Part shown: positions 9,633 to 19,625 of the stretch, piece after piece
Numbering within the stretch: the stretch's first letter is position 1
Layout of the letters: each line of letters begins with the position of its first letter
Source: an uncultured Bacteroides sp.
GTDB taxonomy: Bacteria > Bacteroidota > Bacteroidia > Bacteroidales > Bacteroidaceae
Length of the DNA: 64,000 bases
NCBI GenBank assembly: GCA_947646015.1
Contig: CANSEY010000004.1
Location: forward strand, 161,324-225,323
Direction: 5' to 3'
Program-made: the position numbers and the translations under genes
The notes under the pieces: model-generated
Seen by the model: only the letters and a program-made list of their open reading frames with translations
Told to the model about the DNA's origin: nothing
The model's database searches: none

Positions 9633-9724
9633 GGAACCTGTCGTTTCCCGGTGAGGGAACGGGCGTTCCTTTTAATGGAAACGACCGTTCCTTTTAAAGG
9701 GACTGGCATTTCCTCCGAGGAAAC
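9633..9724. repeat. Tandem array of ~22-bp palindromic units
   Basis: Four to five units begin at 9633, 9656, 9677, 9699 and (partial) 9719, spaced 23, 21, 22 and 20 bp. Each is itself nearly palindromic around GGAAACGNCCGTTCC, e.g. GGAACGGGCGTTCC (9656-9669). Two units are joined by TTTTAA. The array lies in the core of the inverted-repeat element and has no obvious coding function. Confidence 0.6.
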
Positions 9725-10004
9725 ATACAGAAATAACCACCGAATGCGATGAAGATAATAATTGCAGTTTGCACGAGAAGAATTAGGATGGAATTGACAA
9801 CATAGATACAAGACAGGTATGAGAGCAAACGTTTGCTCTCATACCTGCTACCACACTTGCTCTCATACCTGAAATAACGATGAATAAAGGGATGCAGACA
9901 AATTGTTAGAGCATGAGAGCAAAAACGCATTCAAATTACGTGGAGAGATATGCAGAACCAATAAAAAGCAAATTAAAACAAAAGAAGGCTATTTATGGTA
10001 ACTT

Positions 10005-10030
10005 TTTGCATAACATATTGGTTAACTTTG
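10005..10030 (+). promoter_or_regulatory. Promoter of the AraC-type regulator gene
   Basis: A perfect -7 box TAACTTTG lies at 10023-10030, with a TTTG at 10005-10008 (14-nt spacing, slightly short). Transcription would begin near 10037, which decides the gene start in favour of the ATG at 10051 over the upstream ATG at 9913 inside the inverted repeat. Confidence 0.6.
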
Positions 10031-10050
10031 CACTCAATAATAAAAAACTT

Positions 10051-11178
10051 ATGAACATCAATTCTGAAACAAAATATTGCCAGACTTGCGGAATACCTTT
10101 GGATATTGATTATACCAATCTGAAGGCAGACCAAAATGAGGAATATTGTGATTACTGTCTGAAAAATGGAGTTAAACTGTATGACTTCTCAATGGATTAT
10201 CTTATCTACCTTTGGGGACTTTTTCCCGAAGAATACTATAAAGAAGTCGGCATACGCCATACTTCGTCGGAGTTGAGAGAAATTATGTCCAGACGGTTAC
10301 CTGAAATTAAAAGATGGAAGCAAAAAATTAATACCGCTCACATACAATACGAATTAGTGATCAGAGTTCAAGAATATATCAACTGTCATTTATTTGATGA
10401 CCTTGATTCTGAAAAGTTATCCCAAATTGTATGCATTTCCAAGTATCATTTCCGCCGACTTTTTAAAGCAGTTTGCGGTGATAGCCTTGGGAATTACATC
10501 CAACGATTAAGATTGGAGTACATTGCTTTTAAGTTAATATCCACCAATATAAGTGTCCCAGAGATTCTTAGTCAAATCAATTATCAGAATAAACATACGC
10601 TTTCAAGGGCATTCAAAAACTACTTTAATTGCTCTATACCTGAATTTCGTAAAAGACATTCAAATGCCTGTTCTGAAGGCAAGAATCCAATACAGATTGA
10701 ACCAAGTATTGAAAGAGTGCCTCATACACGGATTGCATATTTAAAATTAGAGAGAACACATCATGCCAGCCATAGCTTTTCTGTTTTATGGAAACAGGTG
10801 CTACAATTTTCTGAAAGCTATGAATTATTATCAAAAGGATGTAAGTATGTGAGCCTGACTCTTGATTATCCTTTTATCACGTCTGAAGAACAAAGTCGTT
10901 TTATGGTTGGAGTAACATTACCACAATCATTTAAAATTCCGAAGGGGTTCGGTATTTATGAAGTTCCTGCGGGTGAATATGCTATATTTCGTTTTAAAGG
11001 ACTATACCATGGACTGAATAGGGTATATCGTTATATTTATCTTGACTGGCTACCTGCAAATGATTATAGCTTGCGAGAACCATTTACTTTTGAGACTTAT
11101 ATCAATACACCCGAAAAAACTCCGGTTTCGGAACTAATCACAGATATTTATCTCCCTGTCAAAAAGAAAGAAATATGA
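10051..11178 (+). CDS. Transcription regulator: zinc ribbon + AraC HTH + GyrI-like effector domain
   Basis: 375 residues from the ATG at 10051. The open frame reaches back to 9913, but that part overlaps the inverted-repeat arm and the promoter. Domains in order: a four-Cys zinc ribbon (C10, C13, C33, C36; YCQTCGIPL...YCDYC); an AraC-type double helix-turn-helix (about residues 110-210; LSQIVCISKYHFRRLFKAV and EILSQINYQNKHTLSRAFKN); and a C-terminal GyrI-like small-molecule-binding domain (about 225-372). It is probably a sensor-regulator responding to a small ligand, like the Rob/BmrR type. It overlaps the next gene by four bases (ATGA), so the two are translationally coupled. Base composition is clearly more A+T-rich than the neighbouring PUL and topB genes, which suggests transfer. 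Confidence 0.85.
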   Translation: MNINSETKYCQTCGIPLDIDYTNLKADQNEEYCDYCLKNGVKLYDFSMDYLIYLWGLFPEEYYKEVGIRHTSSELREIMSRRLPEIKRWKQKINTAHIQYELVIRVQEYINCHLFDDLDSEKLSQIVCISKYHFRRLFKAVCGDSLGNYIQRLRLEYIAFKLISTNISVPEILSQINYQNKHTLSRAFKNYFNCSIPEFRKRHSNACSEGKNPIQIEPSIERVPHTRIAYLKLERTHHASHSFSVLWKQVLQFSESYELLSKGCKYVSLTLDYPFITSEEQSRFMVGVTLPQSFKIPKGFGIYEVPAGEYAIFRFKGLYHGLNRVYRYIYLDWLPANDYSLREPFTFETYINTPEKTPVSELITDIYLPVKKKEI

Positions 11179-11855
11179 ATAAAGAAATAGAGAATGAATT
11201 GAAAAAGTCAAGGGTCGATTTTGTTCATTTCGTAGATATATCCAAGTTGACCAATAGGCAGAATAGAGGTTTGCCATGTGCTATATTAATAGGAATCGCA
11301 ATAAGTCCGAAGTTTGTAAAAGATGTATTTAATAATCCGGATTATAAACCTGCTCTTGAAGATGAGTATGTGAAAACTGAAAATAGAGTGGGAGAAGTAA
11401 CAGACGAGTTAGCTGAATTTCTTGTCAGCAAAGGGTATAAAGCTCTTTCACAATCTGATGCGGGACTTTTGGCAGAAGGAGTGTTTAATTTTGAAACGAA
11501 GGAGTCGGTTTTACCTCACAAAACAGTAGCGCAACTTAGTGGATTAGGATGGATTGGGAAAAACAATCTGTTTATTACTCCTGAATATGGTGCAGCGCAA
11601 TGTCTTGGTACCGTTTTGACTGATGCCCCGTTAGATACTGTATCGTATGCCTCTATTTCCCCGAAGTGTGGTAATTGTAACATTTGTAGGGATATATGCG
11701 AAAGAAATGTATTGAAAGGAACCACCTGGAATACAACAATCTCAAGAGATGATATAATTGATGTATATGGATGCAGTACCTGTTTGAAATGTCTTGTGCA
11801 TTGTCCTTGGACGCAGAAATACGTAAACTTTAAAAGCAGGCTTTTACAGCCATAG
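11175..11855 (+). CDS. QueG-like double [4Fe-4S] cluster protein
   Basis: 226 residues with two ferredoxin-type cysteine clusters: C165/C168/C171/C175 (CGNCNICRDIC) and C200/C203/C206/C210 (CSTCLKCLVHC). The preceding GLGWIGKNNLFI...YGAAQCLGTVLTD block is typical of the epoxyqueuosine reductase (QueG) family, whose members use cobalamin and two 4Fe-4S clusters. This protein is about a third shorter than QueG and has no C-terminal HEAT-like part, so it is a relative rather than true QueG; the substrate is unknown. Its four-base overlap with the regulator gene upstream implies a linked function, perhaps redox or cofactor chemistry on the regulator's ligand (inference). A long hairpin follows. 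Confidence 0.82.
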   Translation: MNKEIENELKKSRVDFVHFVDISKLTNRQNRGLPCAILIGIAISPKFVKDVFNNPDYKPALEDEYVKTENRVGEVTDELAEFLVSKGYKALSQSDAGLLAEGVFNFETKESVLPHKTVAQLSGLGWIGKNNLFITPEYGAAQCLGTVLTDAPLDTVSYASISPKCGNCNICRDICERNVLKGTTWNTTISRDDIIDVYGCSTCLKCLVHCPWTQKYVNFKSRLLQP

Positions 11856-11879
11856 AAGAACTAGCCTGACTATTTCATT

Positions 11880-11917
11880 TATAGATTAAAATAACAGGTA
11901 TAGATTAAAATAACAGG
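11880..11917. repeat. Exact 19-bp tandem duplication
   Basis: TATAGATTAAAATAACAGG occurs twice in a row (11880-11898 and 11899-11917), between the 4Fe-4S protein gene and the long hairpin repeat. Confidence 0.85.
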
Positions 11918-11926
11918 CTGAAAAGA

Positions 11927-12012
11927 GGCTGACTAAAAAGTCGGTTCTATCTCTATTCTCCTCCTTCGGGAAGGAGGGGAATTGGAGATACTACTGACTT
12001 TTTAGTCAGGCC
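11927..12012. repeat. Long hairpin repeat, likely bidirectional terminator
   Basis: The outer arms GGCTGACTAAAAAGTC (11927-11942) and GACTTTTTAGTCAGGCC (11996-12012) pair almost completely. The inside also folds (TCTCTATTCTCCTCCTT / AAGGAGGGGAATTGGAGA) around a CGGG loop. It lies between two convergent genes, so it may stop transcription both ways. A partial copy of the right arm occurs at 48157-48180, which shows this is a dispersed repeat and not only a local terminator. Confidence 0.7.
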
Positions 12013-12061
12013 CGAACTATATTGCCTTATCTTGAACTGAAAGTAGATTTAAATAATAACT

Positions 12062-14836
12062 TTAGTGTGTCTTGAAAGATAAATAATCTACCGGAATCAG
12101 CCGGACCTCGCTATTTAATCCCGAAGGCATGGGAGCCCAGTGACCATAGTTGGCCGGACGATAATTCAGATCGACAATATTGATTTCTTTAAATTTGCGC
12201 CACTGCACTCCCTGCCTGTCCAGTTCGGCTATCCGGTTGGCAGGGAGGTTAGTGACTTCTATCTCGATGTGGTTTTTTCCTGATTTCAGCAGATGACCTA
12301 CTCGTAGCTGATAAGGTACTGCCCATGCGCAGCCCGCTTCCTGACCGTTGATCCGGACACGGGCACTTTCGCGTACGTCTCCCAAGTCGAGTACCCAGTC
12401 ATCGGCTTGCAGAGCGGGCAATTCGATATCCAATGAATAAACACCGCTGCCCATGTTAACCTTGGCTGCCGGATGGTCGATGCCTGTCCATGAGCAAGGG
12501 CGGTCGATATTGAACGTACCCTTTATCTCCGGTTCGCTTTCGGCGAAGTGTAGTTTCCAGCCATGATCCAGGCTGAGGCTGAACGGTTGTTCCTGAATAT
12601 AGTTCCAGGGCCGGGCAGCTTGCAGCGGCTGTTGATAAGTCTGCAAAATCACCGATTCACCGGATTTCAGTTGGAGGTAGACTTGTGTCTGTTCTCCGGT
12701 CTGACGTACCTTTGCTTCTCCGCATTCTCCGGTCATGGGATTGAAGAAGGCAGCAGCTTCGGCTTTGGTTCCCAGTGTCACCCAATCATTCACTCCTTTA
12801 TCTTGGAGAGAAGAGATAAAGTAATGGTGTCCGCTATCGTTCACCCTGCGGATGGCTTGCAGTCCGAACTTGGTTTTCATTTCTTCCTGAGGAATATTAC
12901 AACTTGCTAAAGTACGCGCATAATCCGTACCTGTAATAATTTTGCCTTTGCCTACCGGAGTAACCGTTGTTTCGGAGAATGAAACGGAAGGTAACTTTTG
13001 CAGCGTCTGCTGATAAGTCTTGCGCTTCTGTTCCAGTTGACTGTATCCCGGTACGTCCGTCGGATAGTTTTCGAGGAATACGATAGTGGCTCCCTGTTGT
13101 GCCAGTTTCAGTAGATGAGCCAGAACGTCATTCGGCATTAAATGGGCGGCGGGTACGACCAGCGCTTTGTAACCGGTTCCGCCGGAAGTGATGAGCTGTC
13201 CGTCTTTGAAACGGGTGCTGCGGATAAAGTTGTCCGAGATATAGTCTCCGTCATATCCGCTGTTATTGATACGGTGGATGGCATCTATAAATTTCGGAGC
13301 AAGCTTGGCCATGTGATGAATGCTGAATAGCAGCAAACGTCCCGGTTGCTCATCCCACATATCATAGACAGGCAGATAAATAAGGAAATCATTATCCGGT
13401 TTACCCATTTGCAGGAAACTCTGGCAACGGGTGATATAATCGAAGAACGAAGGGGCATCGTGCCAGATACTGTTCGTCGGGTTCATATTGATAGAGGCGT
13501 AAAACAACCATCCCGGCCATTCGGCTTCTTTCGGCGAATAAGGAGTGCCGTGAAAGAACATATGATTAATGCCGGAGACGAACATCAGGTCCATATCCGG
13601 TTTGCATTGCGACAAAGAAGTGCGGAAATGCTCCGTCAGCCAGGTAAATGTTTCGGTAGAAGTATAAGGCTTCCCGGCGATATGTGCGGCAGAAGAGGCA
13701 TATTTCAGCATCGACAAGTCCGAATCATTCTTTTTGGTTAATGAATCCTGACGTAATCCTTTGATATGAAATTGGGACAAACCGAATCCTTCACATTCGG
13801 GGATGTCTACGGCTGCGTAGACATCGATCAGGTTGGCAGGCGATCCGTGTGCCTGATTACGGGTGATGCTGCCATTCTTGTGTGCCCAGTCCGTCCATTG
13901 ACGGGTGAAGTTCTCCAGCAATAAGTCGGAGATCGTCTCCCGATAGTCGGATACGATGCGGCGGCTGACTTCCGGACGGCTTTCATCCAGAAACTCCGGA
14001 AAATGTTCTTCCAACTTATATCCCCGTCTGCGGGCGAACTGATCCAGAAAGTCTTCTGTCCAGTCTGCCTGATAGACTTCGTAAGAGTCGTTGAAGAATG
14101 TATGCGGATAACTCGTCTTGCTGCTTTTGAAAGCACGGTCAAATCGGGAGAGATAGTTCTTGACGGCAGTCTTGGAAAGATGGTTCATCACGTATCCTTC
14201 CCCTCCGGGGGCGGCACGTTTCACTTTCTGACGTGTCTTGCTGTTATACAGCGCTATCACTTTCCATTTTCCGGCAGGGGCTTTCCATTCCAGTTTGTCT
14301 TTCCTGACGTGGGAAGTAAGGTTGATGCAGCGTCCGTTTTCGTCGTATGCCATCACACGGCTTAAGACAGAATAAGGTTGCTGCTTCTTGTCTGTCACAT
14401 TGATATCTTGCACGATTTCCTGGCCTCCTTCTATATCATAAGTCTGGAAGATGGCTTTGCTTGCCGCGTCTTCGATGCTGACTTCCGGTCCTCCGAAGGG
14501 CCATCCCGTTCCGGTGTTCATATCGATCTCGATGCCGGTGCGTTTTCCTTCCGCCTGTGTGTGTTTGAGGACTTCCATCCAGCGGGGAGAAAGGAACTGA
14601 ATATCGTTGGCGTCATTGCCCTGTACACCATAGATGGGAGTGATTTCTACGGCGCCCATGCCGGCACGCGCGTATTCTTCCAGATTGTAAATCAGGTTCT
14701 TTTCATCGACAGCGCTTCCCAGCCACCACCATCTGGTGCCGGGACGGGCTTCTGCCGGAGCATCCGGCCACTGTTGCGCTTGTATGCTTCCGCCTGCTGC
14801 GAGCATACAGAGGAGTATCAGTTGTTTCTTGTTCAT
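12062..14836 (-). CDS. GH106 alpha-L-rhamnosidase
   Basis: 924 residues with a cleavable signal peptide (MNKKQLILLCMLAAGGSIQA), so probably periplasmic. The N-terminal part has the GH106 signature: RPGTRWWWLGSAVDEKNL, RAGMGAVEITPIYGV, DMNTGTGWPFGGPEVS. A long barrel follows, then a C-terminal beta-sandwich of GH2 sugar-binding type (about residues 760-910; VLDLGDVRESARVRINGQ). GH106 enzymes remove terminal alpha-L-rhamnose by inversion and in RG-I loci act on the GalA-Rha backbone oligosaccharides. It is the last gene of the minus-strand operon. The GH28 stop codon and this ATG overlap as TAATG, so translation is probably coupled. Confidence 0.92.
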   Translation of the reverse strand: MNKKQLILLCMLAAGGSIQAQQWPDAPAEARPGTRWWWLGSAVDEKNLIYNLEEYARAGMGAVEITPIYGVQGNDANDIQFLSPRWMEVLKHTQAEGKRTGIEIDMNTGTGWPFGGPEVSIEDAASKAIFQTYDIEGGQEIVQDINVTDKKQQPYSVLSRVMAYDENGRCINLTSHVRKDKLEWKAPAGKWKVIALYNSKTRQKVKRAAPGGEGYVMNHLSKTAVKNYLSRFDRAFKSSKTSYPHTFFNDSYEVYQADWTEDFLDQFARRRGYKLEEHFPEFLDESRPEVSRRIVSDYRETISDLLLENFTRQWTDWAHKNGSITRNQAHGSPANLIDVYAAVDIPECEGFGLSQFHIKGLRQDSLTKKNDSDLSMLKYASSAAHIAGKPYTSTETFTWLTEHFRTSLSQCKPDMDLMFVSGINHMFFHGTPYSPKEAEWPGWLFYASINMNPTNSIWHDAPSFFDYITRCQSFLQMGKPDNDFLIYLPVYDMWDEQPGRLLLFSIHHMAKLAPKFIDAIHRINNSGYDGDYISDNFIRSTRFKDGQLITSGGTGYKALVVPAAHLMPNDVLAHLLKLAQQGATIVFLENYPTDVPGYSQLEQKRKTYQQTLQKLPSVSFSETTVTPVGKGKIITGTDYARTLASCNIPQEEMKTKFGLQAIRRVNDSGHHYFISSLQDKGVNDWVTLGTKAEAAAFFNPMTGECGEAKVRQTGEQTQVYLQLKSGESVILQTYQQPLQAARPWNYIQEQPFSLSLDHGWKLHFAESEPEIKGTFNIDRPCSWTGIDHPAAKVNMGSGVYSLDIELPALQADDWVLDLGDVRESARVRINGQEAGCAWAVPYQLRVGHLLKSGKNHIEIEVTNLPANRIAELDRQGVQWRKFKEINIVDLNYRPANYGHWAPMPSGLNSEVRLIPVDYLSFKTH

Positions 14837-16239
14837 TATTCTTGGGGTGTATGATAGTATTCAATGTTTTCTGCGTCGTCGGTCACAAAGAGCGGACGTC
14901 CGTCCGGCTGTGCAAAGTGGAAGCGGACACCGTCGAAAGTTATGTTCTTTGCGTGACGGATATAAAATCCTTTGGCGGGAATCGTACCGAACATCCAGGG
15001 TTCGGGATATACTTTCTCCTGTTCGGGTGGAGTGCGCTTGCCATCTTCTTCGCTGTATCCACCTTTATAATATAGGTGAATATTGCGGAAAGTAACATCT
15101 TCGATAGATGCACCGGGGACACCGCTGATAATGGAAGAATACCGGCTGTCAGCGTTCCATACATTGATGTCGCTGATCAGAATACGCTTCATGGTGCCTA
15201 TGGGTGTCCCTTCCGGACTGCGCATGCGCGCACCCAGGCGAAGGAAGATAGGAGCGTTGACAATATCCCTCATGGTGATATTGCTGATAACGATGTCTTC
15301 CAGATGACCGCCGTCTACGGTTTCGAGCGCCAGTCCCCGACAATGTTCGAAGATACAGTTGGTGAGGACGATGTTGCGGAAACCTCCGCTGCTTTCCGTG
15401 CCGAGCTTGATACGTCCGGTGCGGTATCCATGATCGGGTGCCTGTGGTTCGTCGAGTTGCCAGCTGCCGTCCAGTACGCTTCCCTTGTCGAAGCCGCTGA
15501 CGTAGCAGTCGCTGATGGTAACGTTCTCCGTATCTTTGAAACGTCCCAGCGCATAAGAGGCTTTCAGAACAATGGCATCGTCCCATGGGGAGTTAACTGT
15601 ACATTGGCTGATGCGTACGTTGCGGCAGCAGTCAATGTCGAATCCGTCACGGTTGGTGTCTACTTTCAGATTGAGCAGGGTGAGGTGTTCCACACCGGTG
15701 GCTAGCAGGGCGAAGTGTCCGCAATGGAGCATGGAGAAGTCTTTCAGTGTGACATTCCGGCAATCCTTGAGGCTGATCGCTTTGTTGCCTACACCCGGCA
15801 GGCGGCTTTCTTCGCGGGTCAGTCCTTTGCCGTAGATCAGTCCCGGACCGCTGATGGTGATGTTTTCCAGACCGATTCCCCAGATCAGGGAGTTCTTCCA
15901 GTGGCTGTGACCGAAGTCCTGGTATTTATTATGCTCATTGGGTTCTGCCATGTCGTATCCTTTGTCCTTTTCCGGAAAGGCTGCGATGATGCGTGCGCCT
16001 TGTTCCAGATAGAGGTGGATATTACTTTTCAGCCGGATAGAATAACAGGCATATTCTCCGGCAGGCAGGTATACGGTACCTCCGCCTTCTTGTGCGGCAG
16101 CTTCGATGGCACGGTTGATGGCGGGAGAGTCAATCGCCTTTCCGTCCGCTTTTGCTCCGAAGTCTCTGACGTTATAGATTGCTGCCTGCATATACAGGCA
16201 ACCGGTCAGTAGGCTGAGTAACAGATATATTCTTTTCAT
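14836..16239 (-). CDS. GH28 family polygalacturonase-like hydrolase
   Basis: 467 residues from MKRIYLLLSLLTGC (start 16239; the longer open frame to 16287 adds an unlikely leader). The signal peptide is followed by the right-handed beta-helix of GH28, with YNVRDFGAKADGKAID at its start. The active-site aspartates are visible in NRDGFDID and SPWDDAIVLKAS. The canonical GHG motif is replaced by GTESSGG, as in its paralogues in this window; this is typical of exo-acting RG-I members (family knowledge). The likely role is removing GalA from backbone oligosaccharides in the periplasm. It overlaps the GH106 start by one base and lies 44 nt after the small unknown gene. Confidence 0.9.
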   Translation of the reverse strand: MKRIYLLLSLLTGCLYMQAAIYNVRDFGAKADGKAIDSPAINRAIEAAAQEGGGTVYLPAGEYACYSIRLKSNIHLYLEQGARIIAAFPEKDKGYDMAEPNEHNKYQDFGHSHWKNSLIWGIGLENITISGPGLIYGKGLTREESRLPGVGNKAISLKDCRNVTLKDFSMLHCGHFALLATGVEHLTLLNLKVDTNRDGFDIDCCRNVRISQCTVNSPWDDAIVLKASYALGRFKDTENVTISDCYVSGFDKGSVLDGSWQLDEPQAPDHGYRTGRIKLGTESSGGFRNIVLTNCIFEHCRGLALETVDGGHLEDIVISNITMRDIVNAPIFLRLGARMRSPEGTPIGTMKRILISDINVWNADSRYSSIISGVPGASIEDVTFRNIHLYYKGGYSEEDGKRTPPEQEKVYPEPWMFGTIPAKGFYIRHAKNITFDGVRFHFAQPDGRPLFVTDDAENIEYYHTPQE

Positions 16240-16283
16240 CTTTGTATGGATTTGAGCTAAATGATAATCAATAGTATCTCCAT

Positions 16284-18345
<2,062 letters not shown>

Positions 18346-18369
18346 ATAGTCTTTTAGTATAGGATTCTT

Positions 18370-19617
18370 TTAATTTCCATCCGGTTTCTCTATTTCCGTG
18401 AACGGTGAATCGTTCCAGTGGAAAGTATTCACATCGTCCGGATGTGCGGGATTGTATGCCGGGTCTATTTTCAGATGCTTCGCCAGTTCGGGAACGGCTT
18501 TCTTCATCCCTTCGATGACGCATTGGGCGATCTGATAGGCACCGTAAGGATTAAAGTGCGTATTATCTGCAAAATTCCTGGTCTGTCCCGGATACGTTCC
18601 TGCCGGATAGTGGACGAAAGCACGTTTGGAAGTGTCCGGTCCCAGCGCCTCGTACAGGGTACGTGTCATTTCATTGAGATCGATCAAGGGAACATTCTCT
18701 TTGGCTGCCAGCCAGCGCATCGCTTCCGGATAGTCTTCGTGTGTGTCGCGGATATGTCCGTTGGCGTCGAAACTACGACGTTGGGTAGGAGTGACAAGCA
18801 CCGGATGCGCTCCGCGTGCACGCGCTTCGTCAATGAATGTTTTCAGACTGGTCATGAAGGAGTAGTAAGCTCCTTTGCCCGGCCCTTTCTGCTTTTGGTC
18901 GTTGTGACCGAACTCCATAAAGAGATAGTCTCCTTTTTTGATCTGGCTTAAAGCCTTCGCCAGTCGTTTGGCTCCGATAAAGGTATTTGCCGATTCGCCG
19001 GATTCGGCATAATTGGCGATACAGACATCGGTGCCGAAGAAGTGAGGAATCATTTGTCCCCAGCTGGCCCAAGGCTCGTTGTCCTGATCGACTACCGTAC
19101 TGTTGCCGCACAGGAATACGGTAATTACAGATGGGTCGGCAGGCTCGATACTGATGCTCTGACATACGGGAGCGTCACCGTTGAATTCCAGTGTCAGTTT
19201 GTCGTCCCAGTTCAGTTTCGTCTTTTCACGGGGTTTGATGCGTACCGATTCTTTGTCGGATATGCGTGGATTCCGTTTGTTGATGATAAATGTCTCCTCT
19301 GTGAACTGCCCTTTCCTGGTGGGCAGATTATCGATGAAAAGACGGCGTGATTCACCTCGTACGGTAGTTACACCTGCCTGCTTCTTGCTTCCGAGGCGTA
19401 CGGTTACTTTGTAGTTACCGTCCGGTACACGGACAGAAAAGAAGAAAGGTGCTTTGCTCTCTTTTTCGGGAGTGGGTGCAAGGTCATATCCGTAACCTGT
19501 TTCCTCGCTGTAGCGGGGGGCGTCTGCCAGTTGGAATGTGCGGGCTTGTTCCTGAGCGCTGATAGCTGTTGCTGTCAGCAGCAGAAGTCCGAGAAATGTT
19601 GTTTTCATATCAGTCAT
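18370..19617 (-). CDS. CE12-type rhamnogalacturonan acetylesterase (SGNH hydrolase)
   Basis: About 415 residues with a signal peptide (MKTTFLGLLLLTATAISAQ). ATG 19617 or 19608 are the plausible starts; a TTG at 19620 is less likely. The N-terminal ~140 residues are a beta-sandwich accessory domain. The SGNH esterase follows, with block I as CGNST (serine nucleophile), block III as FGHND, and block V as ADNTHFNPYGA (Asp and His of the triad). CE12 enzymes remove O-acetyl groups from RG-I galacturonic acid, clearing the way for backbone hydrolases. It begins 8 nt after the GH2 stop in the same operon. Confidence 0.9.
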   Translation of the reverse strand: MTDMKTTFLGLLLLTATAISAQEQARTFQLADAPRYSEETGYGYDLAPTPEKESKAPFFFSVRVPDGNYKVTVRLGSKKQAGVTTVRGESRRLFIDNLPTRKGQFTEETFIINKRNPRISDKESVRIKPREKTKLNWDDKLTLEFNGDAPVCQSISIEPADPSVITVFLCGNSTVVDQDNEPWASWGQMIPHFFGTDVCIANYAESGESANTFIGAKRLAKALSQIKKGDYLFMEFGHNDQKQKGPGKGAYYSFMTSLKTFIDEARARGAHPVLVTPTQRRSFDANGHIRDTHEDYPEAMRWLAAKENVPLIDLNEMTRTLYEALGPDTSKRAFVHYPAGTYPGQTRNFADNTHFNPYGAYQIAQCVIEGMKKAVPELAKHLKIDPAYNPAHPDDVNTFHWNDSPFTEIEKPDGN

Positions 19618-19625
19618 CAATTAGT

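Larger units (their letters stand above)
9336..9924. repeat. 589-bp non-coding element with long inverted terminal arms (MITE-like)
   Basis: The left arm (about 9336-9456) and the right arm (about 9808-9924) are imperfect inverted repeats over ~115 bp. The outermost 20 bases (TTTTGCTCTCATGCTCTAAC, 9336-9355) are perfectly inverted at 9905-9924, and TCCCTTTATTCATCG (9368-9382) is perfectly inverted at 9878-9892. Each arm also holds a 22-bp palindrome: 9419-9440 and 9820-9841, TGAGAGCAAACGTTTGCTCTCA in the right copy. No coding sequence is visible inside. The structure fits a miniature inverted-repeat element or a large folding RNA or DNA structure. No clear target-site duplication was found next to the ends. 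Confidence 0.7.

Noticed and set aside
9913-10050. N-terminal extension of the AraC-type regulator by 46 residues
   Set aside because: It overlaps the inverted-repeat arm and lies upstream of a perfect -7 box at 10023-10030; the zinc ribbon begins right after the ATG at 10051.
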